Positions 17,454-26,473 of a DNA stretch of 64,000 nucleotides are shown here, in pieces (position 1 is the first letter of the stretch; each line of letters starts with the position of its first letter). This DNA comes from Acidisoma sp. L85. Lineage in GTDB: Bacteria > Pseudomonadota > Alphaproteobacteria > Acetobacterales > Acetobacteraceae. The position numbers were made by a program, and so were the translations under genes. A model generated the notes under the pieces. That model was not told the origin of the DNA, did not search any database, and saw nothing but the letters and a program-made list of their open reading frames with translations. The stretch covers positions 197,271 through 261,270 of the forward strand of contig NZ_LMUQ01000039.1 of the NCBI RefSeq assembly GCF_009765865.1. The letters are read 5' to 3'.

Positions 17454-17468
17454 CAGACAAAATGTCTG
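17454..17468. promoter_or_regulatory. Perfect palindrome CAGACA-AAA-TGTCTG, possible operator
   Basis: A 15-base symmetric site lies in the 117-base gap between the divergent MFS and orphan genes. A related half-site (TAGACA then TGTTTGTC) occurs just upstream at 17434-17454. Size and symmetry fit a dimeric repressor site. No regulator gene is adjacent, so the binding protein is unknown. Confidence 0.4.
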
Positions 17469-17488
17469 TTCCTGAGAGAAGCGGATCG

Positions 17489-18046
17489 ATGTCGAACATT
17501 GTCGGAAGATCGGAGCGCCATTTTCGCCTGGTAAGCGATTCGGGGGCGCCTCTGGCTTTCCGTGTCGCGCCGAGTCGCCAGGCGCCTCAGCCGAAGGCAG
17601 TAGGCAAGCCTCCAATTATCGTCCGGAACGACGCTCCGCCGCCCGACGGCGTCGATCACACGGAGCTGCCGACGCTACAGAATCTCGGAAATGCTCCTCC
17701 CCACCTCGCTTTAGTCCCGCTCTTCTTCAACAACCTGCAGCGCTATGTTGGTCCCATGTTCTCGCCAGAAAATGCCGGCCACTATCTGCAAATGGGGCCT
17801 TATACGATCTGCGGCGCGGACAGATGGGTCAACGGTGTGAAATACGCTCTTGAGGACGGCTCAACCTACGGTATCGTGCGCGACCCTACGGGCCGACTCT
17901 TTTTAACCTTCGGCGACAAGATGATTCCTTTCGACAAGGGATCACCTGCGGAACAGCACCGAGCCGTCGAGATGTTGCGCCAGGCAGGCGTCAGCGCCTA
18001 CGTCTCGGCCCTGTCCGCAAGCCGATCGCGGACAACGAACCGATAG
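17489..18046 (+). CDS. Orphan protein, unknown function
   Basis: I do not recognise this protein (185 residues from ATG 17489; an ATG at 17462 would add nine residues but falls in the palindrome). No signal peptide or membrane segment is visible. The first 75 residues are rich in Pro, Ser, Arg and Gln and probably disordered. The remainder looks folded (LQMGPYTICGADRWVNG, YGIVRDPTGRLFLTFGD). A disordered basic N-terminus followed by a small domain is compatible with a type III substrate, but many other proteins look the same. Confidence 0.55.
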   Translation: MSNIVGRSERHFRLVSDSGAPLAFRVAPSRQAPQPKAVGKPPIIVRNDAPPPDGVDHTELPTLQNLGNAPPHLALVPLFFNNLQRYVGPMFSPENAGHYLQMGPYTICGADRWVNGVKYALEDGSTYGIVRDPTGRLFLTFGDKMIPFDKGSPAEQHRAVEMLRQAGVSAYVSALSASRSRTTNR

Positions 18047-18127
18047 TCCAGATGTAGTGCGCTCGCTAGATGTAGCGGGATCCACGCTTGGCAGCACCCA
18101 GCATCTGGTGGATCCGCCGAAAATCCG

Positions 18128-18859
18128 TTGACCTTTGCCACGTCCGGCAGTACCGGTCGCGCTGTGACAGCCCTCTCCCGCAACCGTCCCAATCTCCGAG
18201 TCCGAGGCCGCTCCTTTATGGCTTTCGTGCTCTCGCCCGAGCCGCCTCTGAGCGACTGGATCGCGGAGCTTGACGCCCAAATCGCGCGCTCCGCGACCTT
18301 CTTCGCGGGCCGCCCGATCGTCGTCGATCTGTCGGCCGTCCCCGAGTCCGACCCGGGCTTGCCGACGCTGTTTCAGGAGATGCAGGCCCGCGGCATTCGC
18401 GTGATTGGCGCCGAGGGCGCGGACGGTCTCACCCCCGCGGCCCAATCAGTGGGCGGTCCGCTCATTGGCGGCCGTCCCGGCGGCTTGTACGAAGTTCCGG
18501 TCGATCCGCCGGACGCGCCACCGCCGCCCGAGCCAACGTCTCTCATTCTCGACGAGCCGGTGCGTTCCGGCCAGACCATCGTTTTCCCCAAGGGCGACGT
18601 AATTATCAACGGTACCGTGGCCTGGGGCGCCGAGATCATGGCGGGTGGCTCGATCCATGTTTATGGCGCGTTGCGAGGCCGTGCCATCGCCGGCGTGAAC
18701 GGCACGCCGCAGTCGCGCATTTTCTGCCAGAAGCTGGAGGCCGAATTGATTTCGATCGACGGCCTCTACATGACGGCGGACGACATGGAAGCCTTTCGCG
18801 GCCGCTCGGTCCAAGCGCGGCTCGATGGCGAATCGATCATCATCACCGAGTTGAGCTGA
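18128..18859 (+). CDS. minC: Septum site-determining protein MinC
   Basis: This is the FtsZ-assembly inhibitor that, with MinD, blocks division away from mid-cell. The N-terminal domain begins around RVRGRSFMAFVL. The C-terminal beta-helical domain (about residues 140-240) shows RSGQTIVFPKGDVIINGTV, GGSIHVYGALRGRAIAG and a closing ISIDG region, all typical of MinC. It is the first gene of minCDE. The start is uncertain: TTG at 18128 gives 243 residues and GTG at 18164 gives 231; neither has a clear Shine-Dalgarno. Confidence 0.92.
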   Translation: MTFATSGSTGRAVTALSRNRPNLRVRGRSFMAFVLSPEPPLSDWIAELDAQIARSATFFAGRPIVVDLSAVPESDPGLPTLFQEMQARGIRVIGAEGADGLTPAAQSVGGPLIGGRPGGLYEVPVDPPDAPPPPEPTSLILDEPVRSGQTIVFPKGDVIINGTVAWGAEIMAGGSIHVYGALRGRAIAGVNGTPQSRIFCQKLEAELISIDGLYMTADDMEAFRGRSVQARLDGESIIITELS

Positions 18860-18922
18860 GAAAAAGTCATTCGTTCGCCCGGCGCGCGCGCGGGGCAGGG
18901 CCAGGCGATAGGGGTGCAGGCA

Positions 18923-19738
18923 ATGGCTAAAGTCTTGGTGGTTACCTCAGGGAAAGGCGGCGTCGGCAAGACGACATCCACGGCCGCGCTCGGCGCCGCG
19001 CTTGCTAAGACAGGAAAGAAAGTCGTCGTCGTCGATTTCGACGTGGGCCTGCGCAACCTCGACATCGTCATGGGCGCCGAACGCCGCGTGGTTTTCGACA
19101 TGATCAACGTGATCCAGGGCGAGGCGAAGCTGAGTCAGGCGCTGATCCGCGACAAGCGAGTCGAGACGCTGTCGATTCTCCCCGCCTCCCAGACCCGCGA
19201 CAAGGACGCGCTGACGAATGAAGGCGTCGCCAAGGTCATCACCGAACTGCGCGAAATGTTCGACTGGGTGATTTGCGACAGCCCCGCCGGAATCGAGCGC
19301 GGCGCCAGCCTCGCCATGCACCACGCGGATGTCGCGGTCATCGTCACCAACCCCGAGGTTTCGTCGGTCCGCGACAGTGATCGCATCATCGGTCTGCTTG
19401 ATAGCAAGACCGATCGCGCGACCCGCGGTGAGCGGGTCGAAAAGCATCTGCTGCTGACGCGCTACGATCCAGTGCGCGCCGCACGCGGCGACATGCTGAA
19501 GACCGAGGACGTGCTGGAGATTCTCTCGATCCCCTTGCTTGGCATCATTCCGGAGAGTCAGGAAGTGCTGCGCGCCTCCAACCTCGGTACGCCGGTGATC
19601 TTCAGCAATCCGGATGCGGCGCCGTCCCGCGCCTATATGGATGCCGCGCGCCGCCTGCTGGGCGAGAAGGTGCCCATGACGGTGCCGGGCGAGAAGAAGA
19701 GCCTGATGGACAAGCTGTTCGGGCGGAGGGTCGCATGA
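18923..19738 (+). CDS. minD: Septum site-determining ATPase MinD
   Basis: This 271-residue deviant Walker ATPase has [10 protein letters not shown] at the N-terminus, [12 protein letters not shown] and [11 protein letters not shown]. The C-terminal amphipathic membrane-targeting sequence is [10 protein letters not shown]. It oscillates on the inner membrane with MinE and recruits MinC. The ATG at 18923 (MAKVLVV) is preferred over a GTG nine bases upstream. Its stop overlaps the minE start. Confidence 0.96.
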   Translation: MAKVLVVTSGKGGVGKTTSTAALGAALAKTGKKVVVVDFDVGLRNLDIVMGAERRVVFDMINVIQGEAKLSQALIRDKRVETLSILPASQTRDKDALTNEGVAKVITELREMFDWVICDSPAGIERGASLAMHHADVAVIVTNPEVSSVRDSDRIIGLLDSKTDRATRGERVEKHLLLTRYDPVRAARGDMLKTEDVLEILSIPLLGIIPESQEVLRASNLGTPVIFSNPDAAPSRAYMDAARRLLGEKVPMTVPGEKKSLMDKLFGRRVA

Positions 19739-20022
19739 GTCTATTCGGCTTCTTCAACCGCAAGCCGACCGCGACGATCGCGCGCGACCGCTTGCAGATT
19801 CTATTGGCGCATGAGCGCGCGACGCTCGGCGGCAATAGCGATCTCATCGCCGTTCTGCAGGAGGAAATTCTCCAGGTCATCGCAAGACATGTTTTCGTCG
19901 AGCGCGACAAGGTGCAGATCAAGCTCGATCGCGGCAACGCTTTCTCGACTTTGGAGATCGGTGTCGAGATCCCGCCCGGCCTAGCCGAGAAACAGCCCAA
20001 GGCCGTCATCCGCGCCACCTGA
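19735..20022 (+). CDS. minE: Cell division topological specificity factor MinE
   Basis: This 95-residue protein is the normal size for MinE. It starts [11 protein letters not shown], has the conserved [12 protein letters not shown] helix that stimulates MinD ATPase, and ends in a dimerisation domain ([22 protein letters not shown], in two parts). It overlaps minD by four bases, so the pair is translationally coupled. The minCDE operon is complete. Confidence 0.96.
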   Translation: MSLFGFFNRKPTATIARDRLQILLAHERATLGGNSDLIAVLQEEILQVIARHVFVERDKVQIKLDRGNAFSTLEIGVEIPPGLAEKQPKAVIRAT

Positions 20023-20064
20023 CCACCCGGACGGCCTGACGCAGGACAGCCGGGGAGCGCCGCC

Positions 20065-21750
20065 ATGAGCGTGCTGCTGGACACCGAGACCGCGACTCCC
20101 GTGCGGCCCGTGACCACCTTCGGGCCTGATTTTCCGTTTGCCTATGATGACTGGCTCGCGCATCCCGCCGGCCTCGGCGCGCTGCCGCCGGAAGCGCTGG
20201 GGCGGGAGGTCGCGGTCATCGGCGCCGGCCTGTCCGGCATGGTCGCGGCCCATGAGCTTCTGCGCCTCGGCCTCCGACCGGTGGTCTATGAGGCCGGTCG
20301 AATTGGCGGAAGGTTGAGATCAGAGGCTTTCGCGGGTACCGACGGCGTCATCGCCGAACTCGGCGGCATGCGCTTCCCGGTTTCCTCGACTGCGCTCTAT
20401 CACTACATCGACGCGCTGCGCCTGCCGACCGAGCCCTTCCCCAATCCGCTCGATGCCGCGACTCCCTCGACGCTGATCGATCTCGAAGGCGAGCAGGTCT
20501 ATGTCGAAGGCGCCGGCGCGCTGCCGCCCCTTCTGCAGGAAGTCGCCGATGCCTGGCGGCATGCGCTGGAGGATGGCGCCGACTTCGCCGCCCTGCAGAA
20601 TGCCGTGCGGGAGCGGGATGTCGCCACGCTTAAATCTATCTGGAACCGGCTGGTGCCGCTTTGGGACGAGCGCACCTTCTACGACTTCCTCGCCACGTCT
20701 CACGCTTTCGCGAATAGAAGCTTTCGGCATCGCGAGATTTTCGGCCAGGTCGGCTTCGGCACCGGCGGCTGGGACAGCGACTTTCCCAATTCCATGCTCG
20801 AGATCCTGCGCGTCGTCGCGACCGCGCAGGACGATCACCAACGCTTGATCATCGGAGGAGCCGAACAACTGCCGCGTGGACTGTGGCACCGCCCGGTCGA
20901 GCGCGCCGCGCATTGGCCGCAGGGCACATCGCTCGCCGGATTGCACGGTGGCGCGCCGCGGCCCGGCGTCACCCGCATCGCCCGCGAGGCGGACGGAAGA
21001 CTCGCGCTGACAGATCGGTGGGGTGATACGCGGCGTTATGATGCCGCGATCGTGACCTGCCACTCCTGGCTGCTCACCACCCGCATTGATTGCGACGAGA
21101 ATCTATTCAGCCAGAAGCTTTGGATGGCGCTGGACCGCACACGCTACATGCAATCCTCCAAGACCTTCGTCATGGTCGACCGGCCCTTCTGGCAGGACCG
21201 TGACGCCGCGACAGGCCGCTATCGCATGAGCATGACGCTGACCGATCGCATAACCCGCGGCACCTATCTGTTCGACAACGGTGCCGGTAAACCCTCTGTG
21301 ATCTGTCTCAGCTATTCATGGATGACGGATGCCATGAAGGTGCTGCCCCTGGATGCTGACGCTCGTGTGCGGCTGATGCTGAGCGCGCTCCGGCGGATCT
21401 ACCCTGACGTTGATATCGCCAAGCATATCATCGGCGATCCAATCACGGTGTCCTGGGAATCCGACCCCAATTTCCTCGGCGCCTTCAAGGGTGCCTTGCC
21501 TGGCCACTATCGGTACAATCGCCGCATGTTCTGCCAATTCATGCAGGACGCCACGCCGCCGGCGGAGCGCGGCCTGTTCCTCGCGGGAGACGGCATTTCC
21601 TTCACGCCCGCCTGGGCCGAAGGCGCGGTGCAGACCGCCCTCAACGCGGTCTGGGGTGTGCTGCACCATATGGGCGGGAAGACGGCTCCAGAAAATCCGG
21701 GACCGGGTGATGTCTTTGCGGAGATCGGGCCGGTGGATCTCGGTGAATAA
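20065..21750 (+). CDS. davB: FAD-dependent L-lysine 2-monooxygenase-like amine oxidase (DavB/IaaM family)
   Basis: This 561-residue flavoprotein has an FAD-binding fingerprint (VAVIGAGLSGMVAAHEL, then VYEAGRIGGRLRSE). The opening FGPDFPFAYDDW, LGGMRFPVSSTALYHY, GFGTGGWDSDFPNSM and the end NPGPGDVFAEIGP strongly resemble what I recall of Pseudomonas L-lysine 2-monooxygenase (about 560 residues). That enzyme oxidatively decarboxylates lysine to 5-aminopentanamide. Tryptophan 2-monooxygenase (IaaM) belongs to the same family, so substrate identity needs assay. No partner amidase gene is in the window. GGGGAG precedes the ATG. Confidence 0.82.
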   Translation: MSVLLDTETATPVRPVTTFGPDFPFAYDDWLAHPAGLGALPPEALGREVAVIGAGLSGMVAAHELLRLGLRPVVYEAGRIGGRLRSEAFAGTDGVIAELGGMRFPVSSTALYHYIDALRLPTEPFPNPLDAATPSTLIDLEGEQVYVEGAGALPPLLQEVADAWRHALEDGADFAALQNAVRERDVATLKSIWNRLVPLWDERTFYDFLATSHAFANRSFRHREIFGQVGFGTGGWDSDFPNSMLEILRVVATAQDDHQRLIIGGAEQLPRGLWHRPVERAAHWPQGTSLAGLHGGAPRPGVTRIAREADGRLALTDRWGDTRRYDAAIVTCHSWLLTTRIDCDENLFSQKLWMALDRTRYMQSSKTFVMVDRPFWQDRDAATGRYRMSMTLTDRITRGTYLFDNGAGKPSVICLSYSWMTDAMKVLPLDADARVRLMLSALRRIYPDVDIAKHIIGDPITVSWESDPNFLGAFKGALPGHYRYNRRMFCQFMQDATPPAERGLFLAGDGISFTPAWAEGAVQTALNAVWGVLHHMGGKTAPENPGPGDVFAEIGPVDLGE

Positions 21751-21872
21751 CTGCCCCTGAAGACGAGCTTTTGTTCCCGAAGCCTTTCTAATGCGAGATC
21801 GAAACGAACAAGTCTTATCTCGCTCCGCGGCATCCGCTATGCTTAAGACTTAGGACTGGAGGCCAAGCGACG

Positions 21873-22958
21873 ATGGATCATTCTCTACCGACCACCGAGG
21901 CTTTCGATCAGGACGGTCCCTTCGCGCGCGACCTGCGCCGCGTGGCGAGTTCGCCTGATCACTGGTACCCCCTCGCCTGGTCGCGTGAGCTGAAGCCCGG
22001 CAAGTCCTTGGCGGTGCGCTATGCTGGCGATCCGATCGTGCTCGTCAGGCCCAAGGCTGGCCCGGTTTTCGCCTTGGAGGATCGCTGCGCCCATCGCCAG
22101 GTGCCCCTCAGCAAAGGAATGGTGGAAGGGTGCGCGGTGCGTTGCGGGTATCATGGCTGGGCCTATGACCAGTCCGGCAATTGCACGGATGTGCCCTATC
22201 TCGGCAAGGACAAGCTGCCCAACGGGGTCCGCGCCTATCCCTGCGTCGAGAAGGAAGGGCTGATCATGGTCTTCCCCGGCGACAAGGCGTTAGCCCAGAG
22301 CGTACCCCTGCCGAACCTCGGCTCGGTCGCGGATCCCAGTTACAAGACCCGCCGCTTCGGCCGTGTCGTTGGCTGCCACTACAGTTTCATGCACGAGAAT
22401 TTGATGGACATGAACCATCAGTTTCTCCACCGCAAGCAGATGGGCAAGATGCGCCCGCGCTTCCTCGGCCAGGCTCTGGGCGAGGACTGGGTGGAGGCGC
22501 GTTACAGCTTCGCCCGGGTCGGCGGCAAGCAGCCCTGGGGCGAGGCCGCGATCTTCGGTCAGCGGCGAGAGCTGGGTGACGGGATCGACGATCAGGACGT
22601 CATGACCATCCGCACCGAATACCCCTACCAGACCCTCCGCATCCGCACGAAGGATGAGCGGCCGGTCATGGACCTCTGGATCAGCTACGTGCCGCAGGAC
22701 CGCGAGCAACGCACCAACCGCACCTTCGGACTGCTTTCGATCAGCCGCCCGAAGATCCCCGGCCTGCTGGAAGCGGCCTGGCCGGTGCTCGTTCTATTTA
22801 CCGAGCGGATCTTCAAAGAGGACCGCGAGATCGTGGAGGTCGAACAGGCAGCGCATGACGCGCAGGGCTACGACCGCAACCAGGAGGTCTTCCCGGTCAT
22901 CCGAAATCTCCGCGCACTGCTGCGGCGCAATGGCGAGACGGAGCCATTGCCGGGTTAG
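21873..22958 (+). CDS. Rieske non-heme iron oxygenase, alpha subunit type
   Basis: This 361-residue protein has a Rieske [2Fe-2S] motif (CAHRQVPL then CGYHGWAYD, i.e. CxH and CxxH) at about residues 73-95. The mononuclear iron site follows as DMNHQFLH (DxxHxxxxH) near residue 180. This layout is that of ring-hydroxylating or O-demethylating oxygenases, which need a separate reductase; none is adjacent. Substrate unknown. The gene is monocistronic, 122 bases after the amine oxidase. Confidence 0.87.
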   Translation: MDHSLPTTEAFDQDGPFARDLRRVASSPDHWYPLAWSRELKPGKSLAVRYAGDPIVLVRPKAGPVFALEDRCAHRQVPLSKGMVEGCAVRCGYHGWAYDQSGNCTDVPYLGKDKLPNGVRAYPCVEKEGLIMVFPGDKALAQSVPLPNLGSVADPSYKTRRFGRVVGCHYSFMHENLMDMNHQFLHRKQMGKMRPRFLGQALGEDWVEARYSFARVGGKQPWGEAAIFGQRRELGDGIDDQDVMTIRTEYPYQTLRIRTKDERPVMDLWISYVPQDREQRTNRTFGLLSISRPKIPGLLEAAWPVLVLFTERIFKEDREIVEVEQAAHDAQGYDRNQEVFPVIRNLRALLRRNGETEPLPG

Positions 22959-22985
22959 GAAGGTGCTGGCCGCGACGAGCGGCCT

Positions 22986-23741
22986 TCACACGGATAACAG
23001 GCGGCCGACCAGTTCCTTGCCTTCCTGTACGGTGCTGAAAGCGGAGTTGTTTGCCGTCAATGCCAGCGCTGGCATGGCCACGTGGCTGGACGCCGTGGCA
23101 TGGAAGCTGTTCAGCATGAAGTCGATGCTCTCGTTGTCGAAGATCCTACCAAGGAGCGGATAATATTGCTGCGTTCTGCGGAGGGGCAGGCAGAACGCCA
23201 ACAGACGAGCGGCGCCTTTCGGCGAAACAGCATAGGCGGGAATCCCGAGCGACAAACACAGCCGGAAGCTTTGCGAGACGACGGCCTGGCGATGAAACGA
23301 CGGCAAGGCGGCTCGCATTCTCGTCTGGTCGAAAGTCGCGTAGCACACGCTTGAACCGTCAAGCACCTCGAACGCGACGAGCGTATCGAAATTGTATCCC
23401 CATTGCATCAAATCCCAGTCCTGTGGGAGGTTCTTGAGGATACGACCGGCTTCCTCCGCAAAGTTCCCGCAGAGAACGGCATCGTCTTCGAGAATGGTGG
23501 CAGGTTCACCGGTGTGGAGGATGCGTTGCCACTCCGCGATGTGGGACAGCGCGTTGCCCAGGGCACCCATCCGGTACTTGAGATCAGCCGCGACGATTCC
23601 TTCCGCGACTAGCGCCGCGAGGTCGAGCGCCTGTCCATCGACCGCCTCGACCTGCTGGGCGTTGGCCAGCGACGGATTGTGGGTCCGGAATGCCGCCCAT
23701 CGTTCCGGAGTACGGCGCAGGTTCAAAACTCGTAGCTCCAT
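22986..23741 (-). CDS. Glycosyltransferase family 25 protein
   Basis: This 251-residue protein starts with MELRVLNLRRTPERWAAF, typical of GT25 (LPS galactosyltransferase-like) enzymes. It has the usual acidic metal/sugar motif ILEDDAVL around residue 85 and GALGNALSH before it. Likely role: adding a sugar to LPS or another surface glycan. There is no LPS cluster nearby; the gene borders a decayed intergenic strip. Confidence 0.82.
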   Translation of the reverse strand: MELRVLNLRRTPERWAAFRTHNPSLANAQQVEAVDGQALDLAALVAEGIVAADLKYRMGALGNALSHIAEWQRILHTGEPATILEDDAVLCGNFAEEAGRILKNLPQDWDLMQWGYNFDTLVAFEVLDGSSVCYATFDQTRMRAALPSFHRQAVVSQSFRLCLSLGIPAYAVSPKGAARLLAFCLPLRRTQQYYPLLGRIFDNESIDFMLNSFHATASSHVAMPALALTANNSAFSTVQEGKELVGRLLSV

Positions 23742-24214
23742 CGCTGGCGCCCCTCGTTGTCGCGTCGAGAGATTAGTTGATAAAGCTGGAGACTTGATTA
23801 ACGAGACGCTTGACCTTGCGATACGCGGCGATGTGCACCGCCGCTGTCAGGTAAGCACGGGTCTTGCGGAGGACACATTCTGCTTTCGTCCAGCGATCAG
23901 TTTTGTGTGATTCGCAATCGATGGACGTGTTTTGGCTTCACTGTCGTGGCATCGCCACGCTGTCTTCAAAATTACACGAACGCGCAATTTCTGCGTCCTT
24001 CTCCGGCATCAGGGCGCCGCCGCGTCAGTGCCCATAACGAAGATAGCGATCGCGTTGAGGCCGGTACGGGCGCAGCCCTGCGTGACAAATGCTTCTACGT
24101 CCAGATACGGGGGCGGCTTGGAACAAAGACCAAGAATTCTTTTCAGCCCGCTGAAGCGTAAGCAAACAGAAGCTTTTCCAGACTAATTCTGAACTCTCAC
24201 CAGGAGACAGAGAG
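23742..24214. other. Gene-free strip with decayed coding remnant
   Basis: Apart from a remnant at 23938-24027, I see no gene. Short palindromes sit before the next ORF: AAGAATTCTT (24132-24141) and TTCAG-CCCG-CTGAA (24142-24155). Base composition is more AT-rich than the flanks. A GGAG Shine-Dalgarno for the next ORF lies at its right end. Confidence 0.5.
23938..24027 (-). pseudogene. Remnant A of a C-terminal coding segment (possible HD-type phosphohydrolase)
   Basis: The minus strand encodes a short stretch ending in a stop. Its peptide ALMPEKDAEIARSCNFED matches, position by position, ALTPQQGAEIARARNFED encoded at 24655-24790. In-frame stops bound it, so it is not a gene. The pattern recalls the C-terminal end of small HD-domain phosphohydrolases (LTPEEA...FEDAV.LRRWDD), but that identification is tentative. 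Confidence 0.5.
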
Positions 24215-24535
24215 ATGCCGCCAACCGGTCCATTAGACAACACAACGTCAAATCCGTGGATATACGATACTGCTTCGAGTCAGCCCGATAGGGACTTTTG
24301 GGGCAAGCACCAATTGGCAGCCATGGGGATGGGTGCCACAGCCCTCGTGGCTACCGCCGCGATGGTTTACGCCGGGGTCAAAAACGGTCCCCGGCTTTGC
24401 GGCCAGGCTTACAACTATTGTCTTGGCGGGGGACCGCCGGCGGGAGACTTTCCGCTCGGACCAATAGACGTCGCAAATGTACTGCCGGAATGCCGGGTGA
24501 ACATCCCGAACCAGAATGATGTACAGCGCTTCTAA
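24215..24535 (+). CDS. Small orphan membrane protein
   Basis: This is an unrecognised 106-residue protein. The ATG at 24215 follows AGGAGA with good spacing. The N-terminal 30 residues are polar (Pro, Thr, Asn, Asp, Ser). A hydrophobic, alanine- and methionine-rich segment follows (about residues 36-54, MGMGATALVATAAMVYAG), then a Cys-, Gly- and Pro-rich tail with three cysteines. It sits between decayed gene pieces, and its stop codon overlaps the stop of the duplicated queG tail on the other strand. This suggests insertion with, or next to, that duplication. Confidence 0.55.
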   Translation: MPPTGPLDNTTSNPWIYDTASSQPDRDFWGKHQLAAMGMGATALVATAAMVYAGVKNGPRLCGQAYNYCLGGGPPAGDFPLGPIDVANVLPECRVNIPNQNDVQRF

Positions 24536-24650
24536 CCCGTAAAGTCGCCGCCAGAGGCGAGGCGCGATACCGCCCAGCCGGTGGCCTCCGACAGGACGGG
24601 ATCGGGTTCGGGCTGCAGCCGTTCCACCTCCTGCCGCAGTCCGCGCTCCC
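24532..24650 (-). pseudogene. Duplicated, diverged 3' end of queG
   Basis: The minus strand encodes a 38-residue tail (ERGLRQEVERLQPEPDPVL, then SEATGWAVSRLASGGDFTG and stop). It differs from the real QueG C-terminus (24945 onward) at only seven positions. The rest of the gene is missing upstream. Many differences are at third codon positions, so the copy looks like an old duplication or a fragment from a relative rather than a fresh repeat. Confidence 0.8.
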
Positions 24651-24654
24651 TCAA

Positions 24655-24790
24655 TCAGTCGAGCGTCCGGTTCCTATTCAAGCGACTGCCGCGCTTCGGC
24701 GTCGCTGTCGCGGGGATCACCGCGCCGTCTTCAAAATTGCGTGCGCGCGCAATCTCCGCGCCCTGCTGCGGCGTCAGCGCGCCGCGGCAC
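24655..24790 (-). pseudogene. Remnant B of the same C-terminal coding segment
   Basis: This is a second, longer version of the piece at 23938-24027: ALTPQQGAEIARARNFED, then a frame-disturbed stretch. Shifting frame after NFEDGAV gives IRRDSDAEAR-like residues, closer to the RRWDD ending of HD-type phosphohydrolases. No intact gene exists here. Together with the queG tail it forms one decayed block between the small orphan and queG. The stretch 24791-24944 shows nothing recognisable. Confidence 0.5.
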
Positions 24791-24944
24791 CGGTATCCAA
24801 CATGAAGACAGCGAATTCGCTTTGGCGCCAGTCAGGGCTCAGCCGTTTTAATCAGACTTATTGCAACGGGAACGCGCAACCGAGGCAAGGAGACTTTCGC
24901 GCCGCTCAGCCAAACACACTAGACCTACCGGAAATTCGACACGT

Positions 24945-26012
24945 TTAGCCCGCAAAGTCGCCGGCTGAAGTAAGGCGTGATACCGCCCAGCCGGCGGCCT
25001 CTGATAGGACGGGATCGGGTTCGGACCGCAGCCGCTCCACCTCTGGCCGCAGTCCGCGCTCACCCGAATTGCCGATCGCGATCGCGACGTTGCGCAGAAA
25101 CCGATTGCGCCCAATCCGCTTCACCGGCGACCCGGCGAAAAGCGCGCGAAACCCTGCATCGTCCAACCGCGACAACGCGGCCAGAGAAGGCGCCTCCAGC
25201 TCCGCCCGGGCCGCGAATTTCGCCTCCCGCGCGGCGGCGGCGAAGCGGTTCCAGGGACAGACCGCGAGACAATCGTCGCAGCCGTAAATGCGATTGCCGA
25301 TGGCCGGACGCAGCGATTCGGGGATCGGTCCGGCATGTTCGATCGTCAGGTAGCTGATGCAGCGCGTCGCCTCCAGCCGGTAGGGCGCCGGAATCGCATC
25401 CGTCGGACAAGCCGTCATGCAGCGCGTGCACGAGCCGCAGCGATCGGCGTGCGGCGCATCCGGCGGCAGTTCGAGCGTCGTGAAAACCTCGCCCAGGAAC
25501 AGCCAGGATCCGTGCTGACGCGACACCAGATTCGTGTGCTTCCCCTGCCAGCCCAGCCCCGCCTGCGCCGCCAGCGGCTTCTCCATGACCGGCGCGGTAT
25601 CGACGAAAACCTTCACCTCCACACCCGGCGCGGCGCGGGCGACGATGAATTGCGCGAGGTGCTTCAGCCGGCCCTTGATGATGTCGTGGTAATCGCGATG
25701 CCGCGCATAGACCGAGATATTGCCCCGATCAGGCTCGCCCAGCGTCGCAAGCGCGTCGCCCTCCGGCGCGTAACTTGTGCCCAGCGATATGACGCTGCGG
25801 ACGTCGGGCCAAAGCGCGCGAGGATCGCTGCGCTGCTCCACCCGTCCCGCCAGCCAGCCCATCTCGCCATGCTGCCCGGCGGCAAGGAAATCGCGCAGCC
25901 CGGCGCCGGTGCGGGCGTCGAGTTTAGCCGCCGCGAACCCCACCGCATCGAAGCCGAGCGCCATCGCCTTGGCGCGAATGGCCCCGCCCAGATCCTCGGC
26001 GGCCGGGCTCAT
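24945..26012 (-). CDS. queG: Epoxyqueuosine reductase QueG
   Basis: This 355-residue cobalamin-dependent iron-sulfur enzyme makes queuosine from epoxyqueuosine in tRNA. Two [4Fe-4S] cysteine sets are visible: [16 protein letters not shown] and, later, [30 protein letters not shown] is the family's active-site region. A C-terminal HEAT-like part follows. The ATG at 26012 overlaps the queF stop; the open frame upstream is not used. It is the last gene of queA-tgt-queF-queG. Confidence 0.95.
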   Translation of the reverse strand: MSPAAEDLGGAIRAKAMALGFDAVGFAAAKLDARTGAGLRDFLAAGQHGEMGWLAGRVEQRSDPRALWPDVRSVISLGTSYAPEGDALATLGEPDRGNISVYARHRDYHDIIKGRLKHLAQFIVARAAPGVEVKVFVDTAPVMEKPLAAQAGLGWQGKHTNLVSRQHGSWLFLGEVFTTLELPPDAPHADRCGSCTRCMTACPTDAIPAPYRLEATRCISYLTIEHAGPIPESLRPAIGNRIYGCDDCLAVCPWNRFAAAAREAKFAARAELEAPSLAALSRLDDAGFRALFAGSPVKRIGRNRFLRNVAIAIGNSGERGLRPEVERLRSEPDPVLSEAAGWAVSRLTSAGDFAG

Positions 26013-26473
26013 CCCCGTCCGCGATAGGGCGGAACACCCTGGTCGGGCAGGAAAATGCCCTCGGGCGGTGCGCCGGTCTGCCAGAACACGTCGATCGGCA
26101 TGCCGCCGCGCGGATACCAATAGGCGCCGATCCGTAGCCAGCGCGGCGACAGCAACTCGATCAGCCGCGTCGCGATCATCATGGTGCAGCCTTCGTGGAA
26201 GCTGCCATGGTTGCGAAAGCTCGTGAGGAACAGCTTCAGTGATTTGCTCTCCACCAGCCATTCATCGGGAATGTAGTCGATGACGATATGGGCGAAGTCC
26301 GGCTGGCCGGTCATTGGACACAGCGAGGTGAATTCCGGCGCCGTGAAACGCACGACATAGAGCCGCCCCTGCGCATCGGCGGGCACCCGCTCCAGCACCG
26401 CATCCTCGGGCCGCTCCGCCGGGCGCGCGGGCTGGCCGAGCTGGGTCAGGCCCTCATAGGGTTTCTCGGTCAT
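26009..26473 (-). CDS. queF: NADPH-dependent 7-cyano-7-deazaguanine reductase QueF
   Basis: This 154-residue unimodular (short-type) QueF reduces preQ0 to preQ1. The catalytic Cys lies in [13 protein letters not shown], and the QueF motif is [20 protein letters not shown]. It overlaps both tgt upstream and queG downstream by four bases, so the operon is translationally coupled throughout. Confidence 0.96.
   Translation of the reverse strand: MTEKPYEGLTQLGQPARPAERPEDAVLERVPADAQGRLYVVRFTAPEFTSLCPMTGQPDFAHIVIDYIPDEWLVESKSLKLFLTSFRNHGSFHEGCTMMIATRLIELLSPRWLRIGAYWYPRGGMPIDVFWQTGAPPEGIFLPDQGVPPYRGRG

Noticed and set aside
20065-21750. Indole-3-acetamide auxin pathway (IaaM)
   Set aside because: The family fits, but the sequence phrases agree better with lysine 2-monooxygenase and no iaaH-type amidase is in the window.
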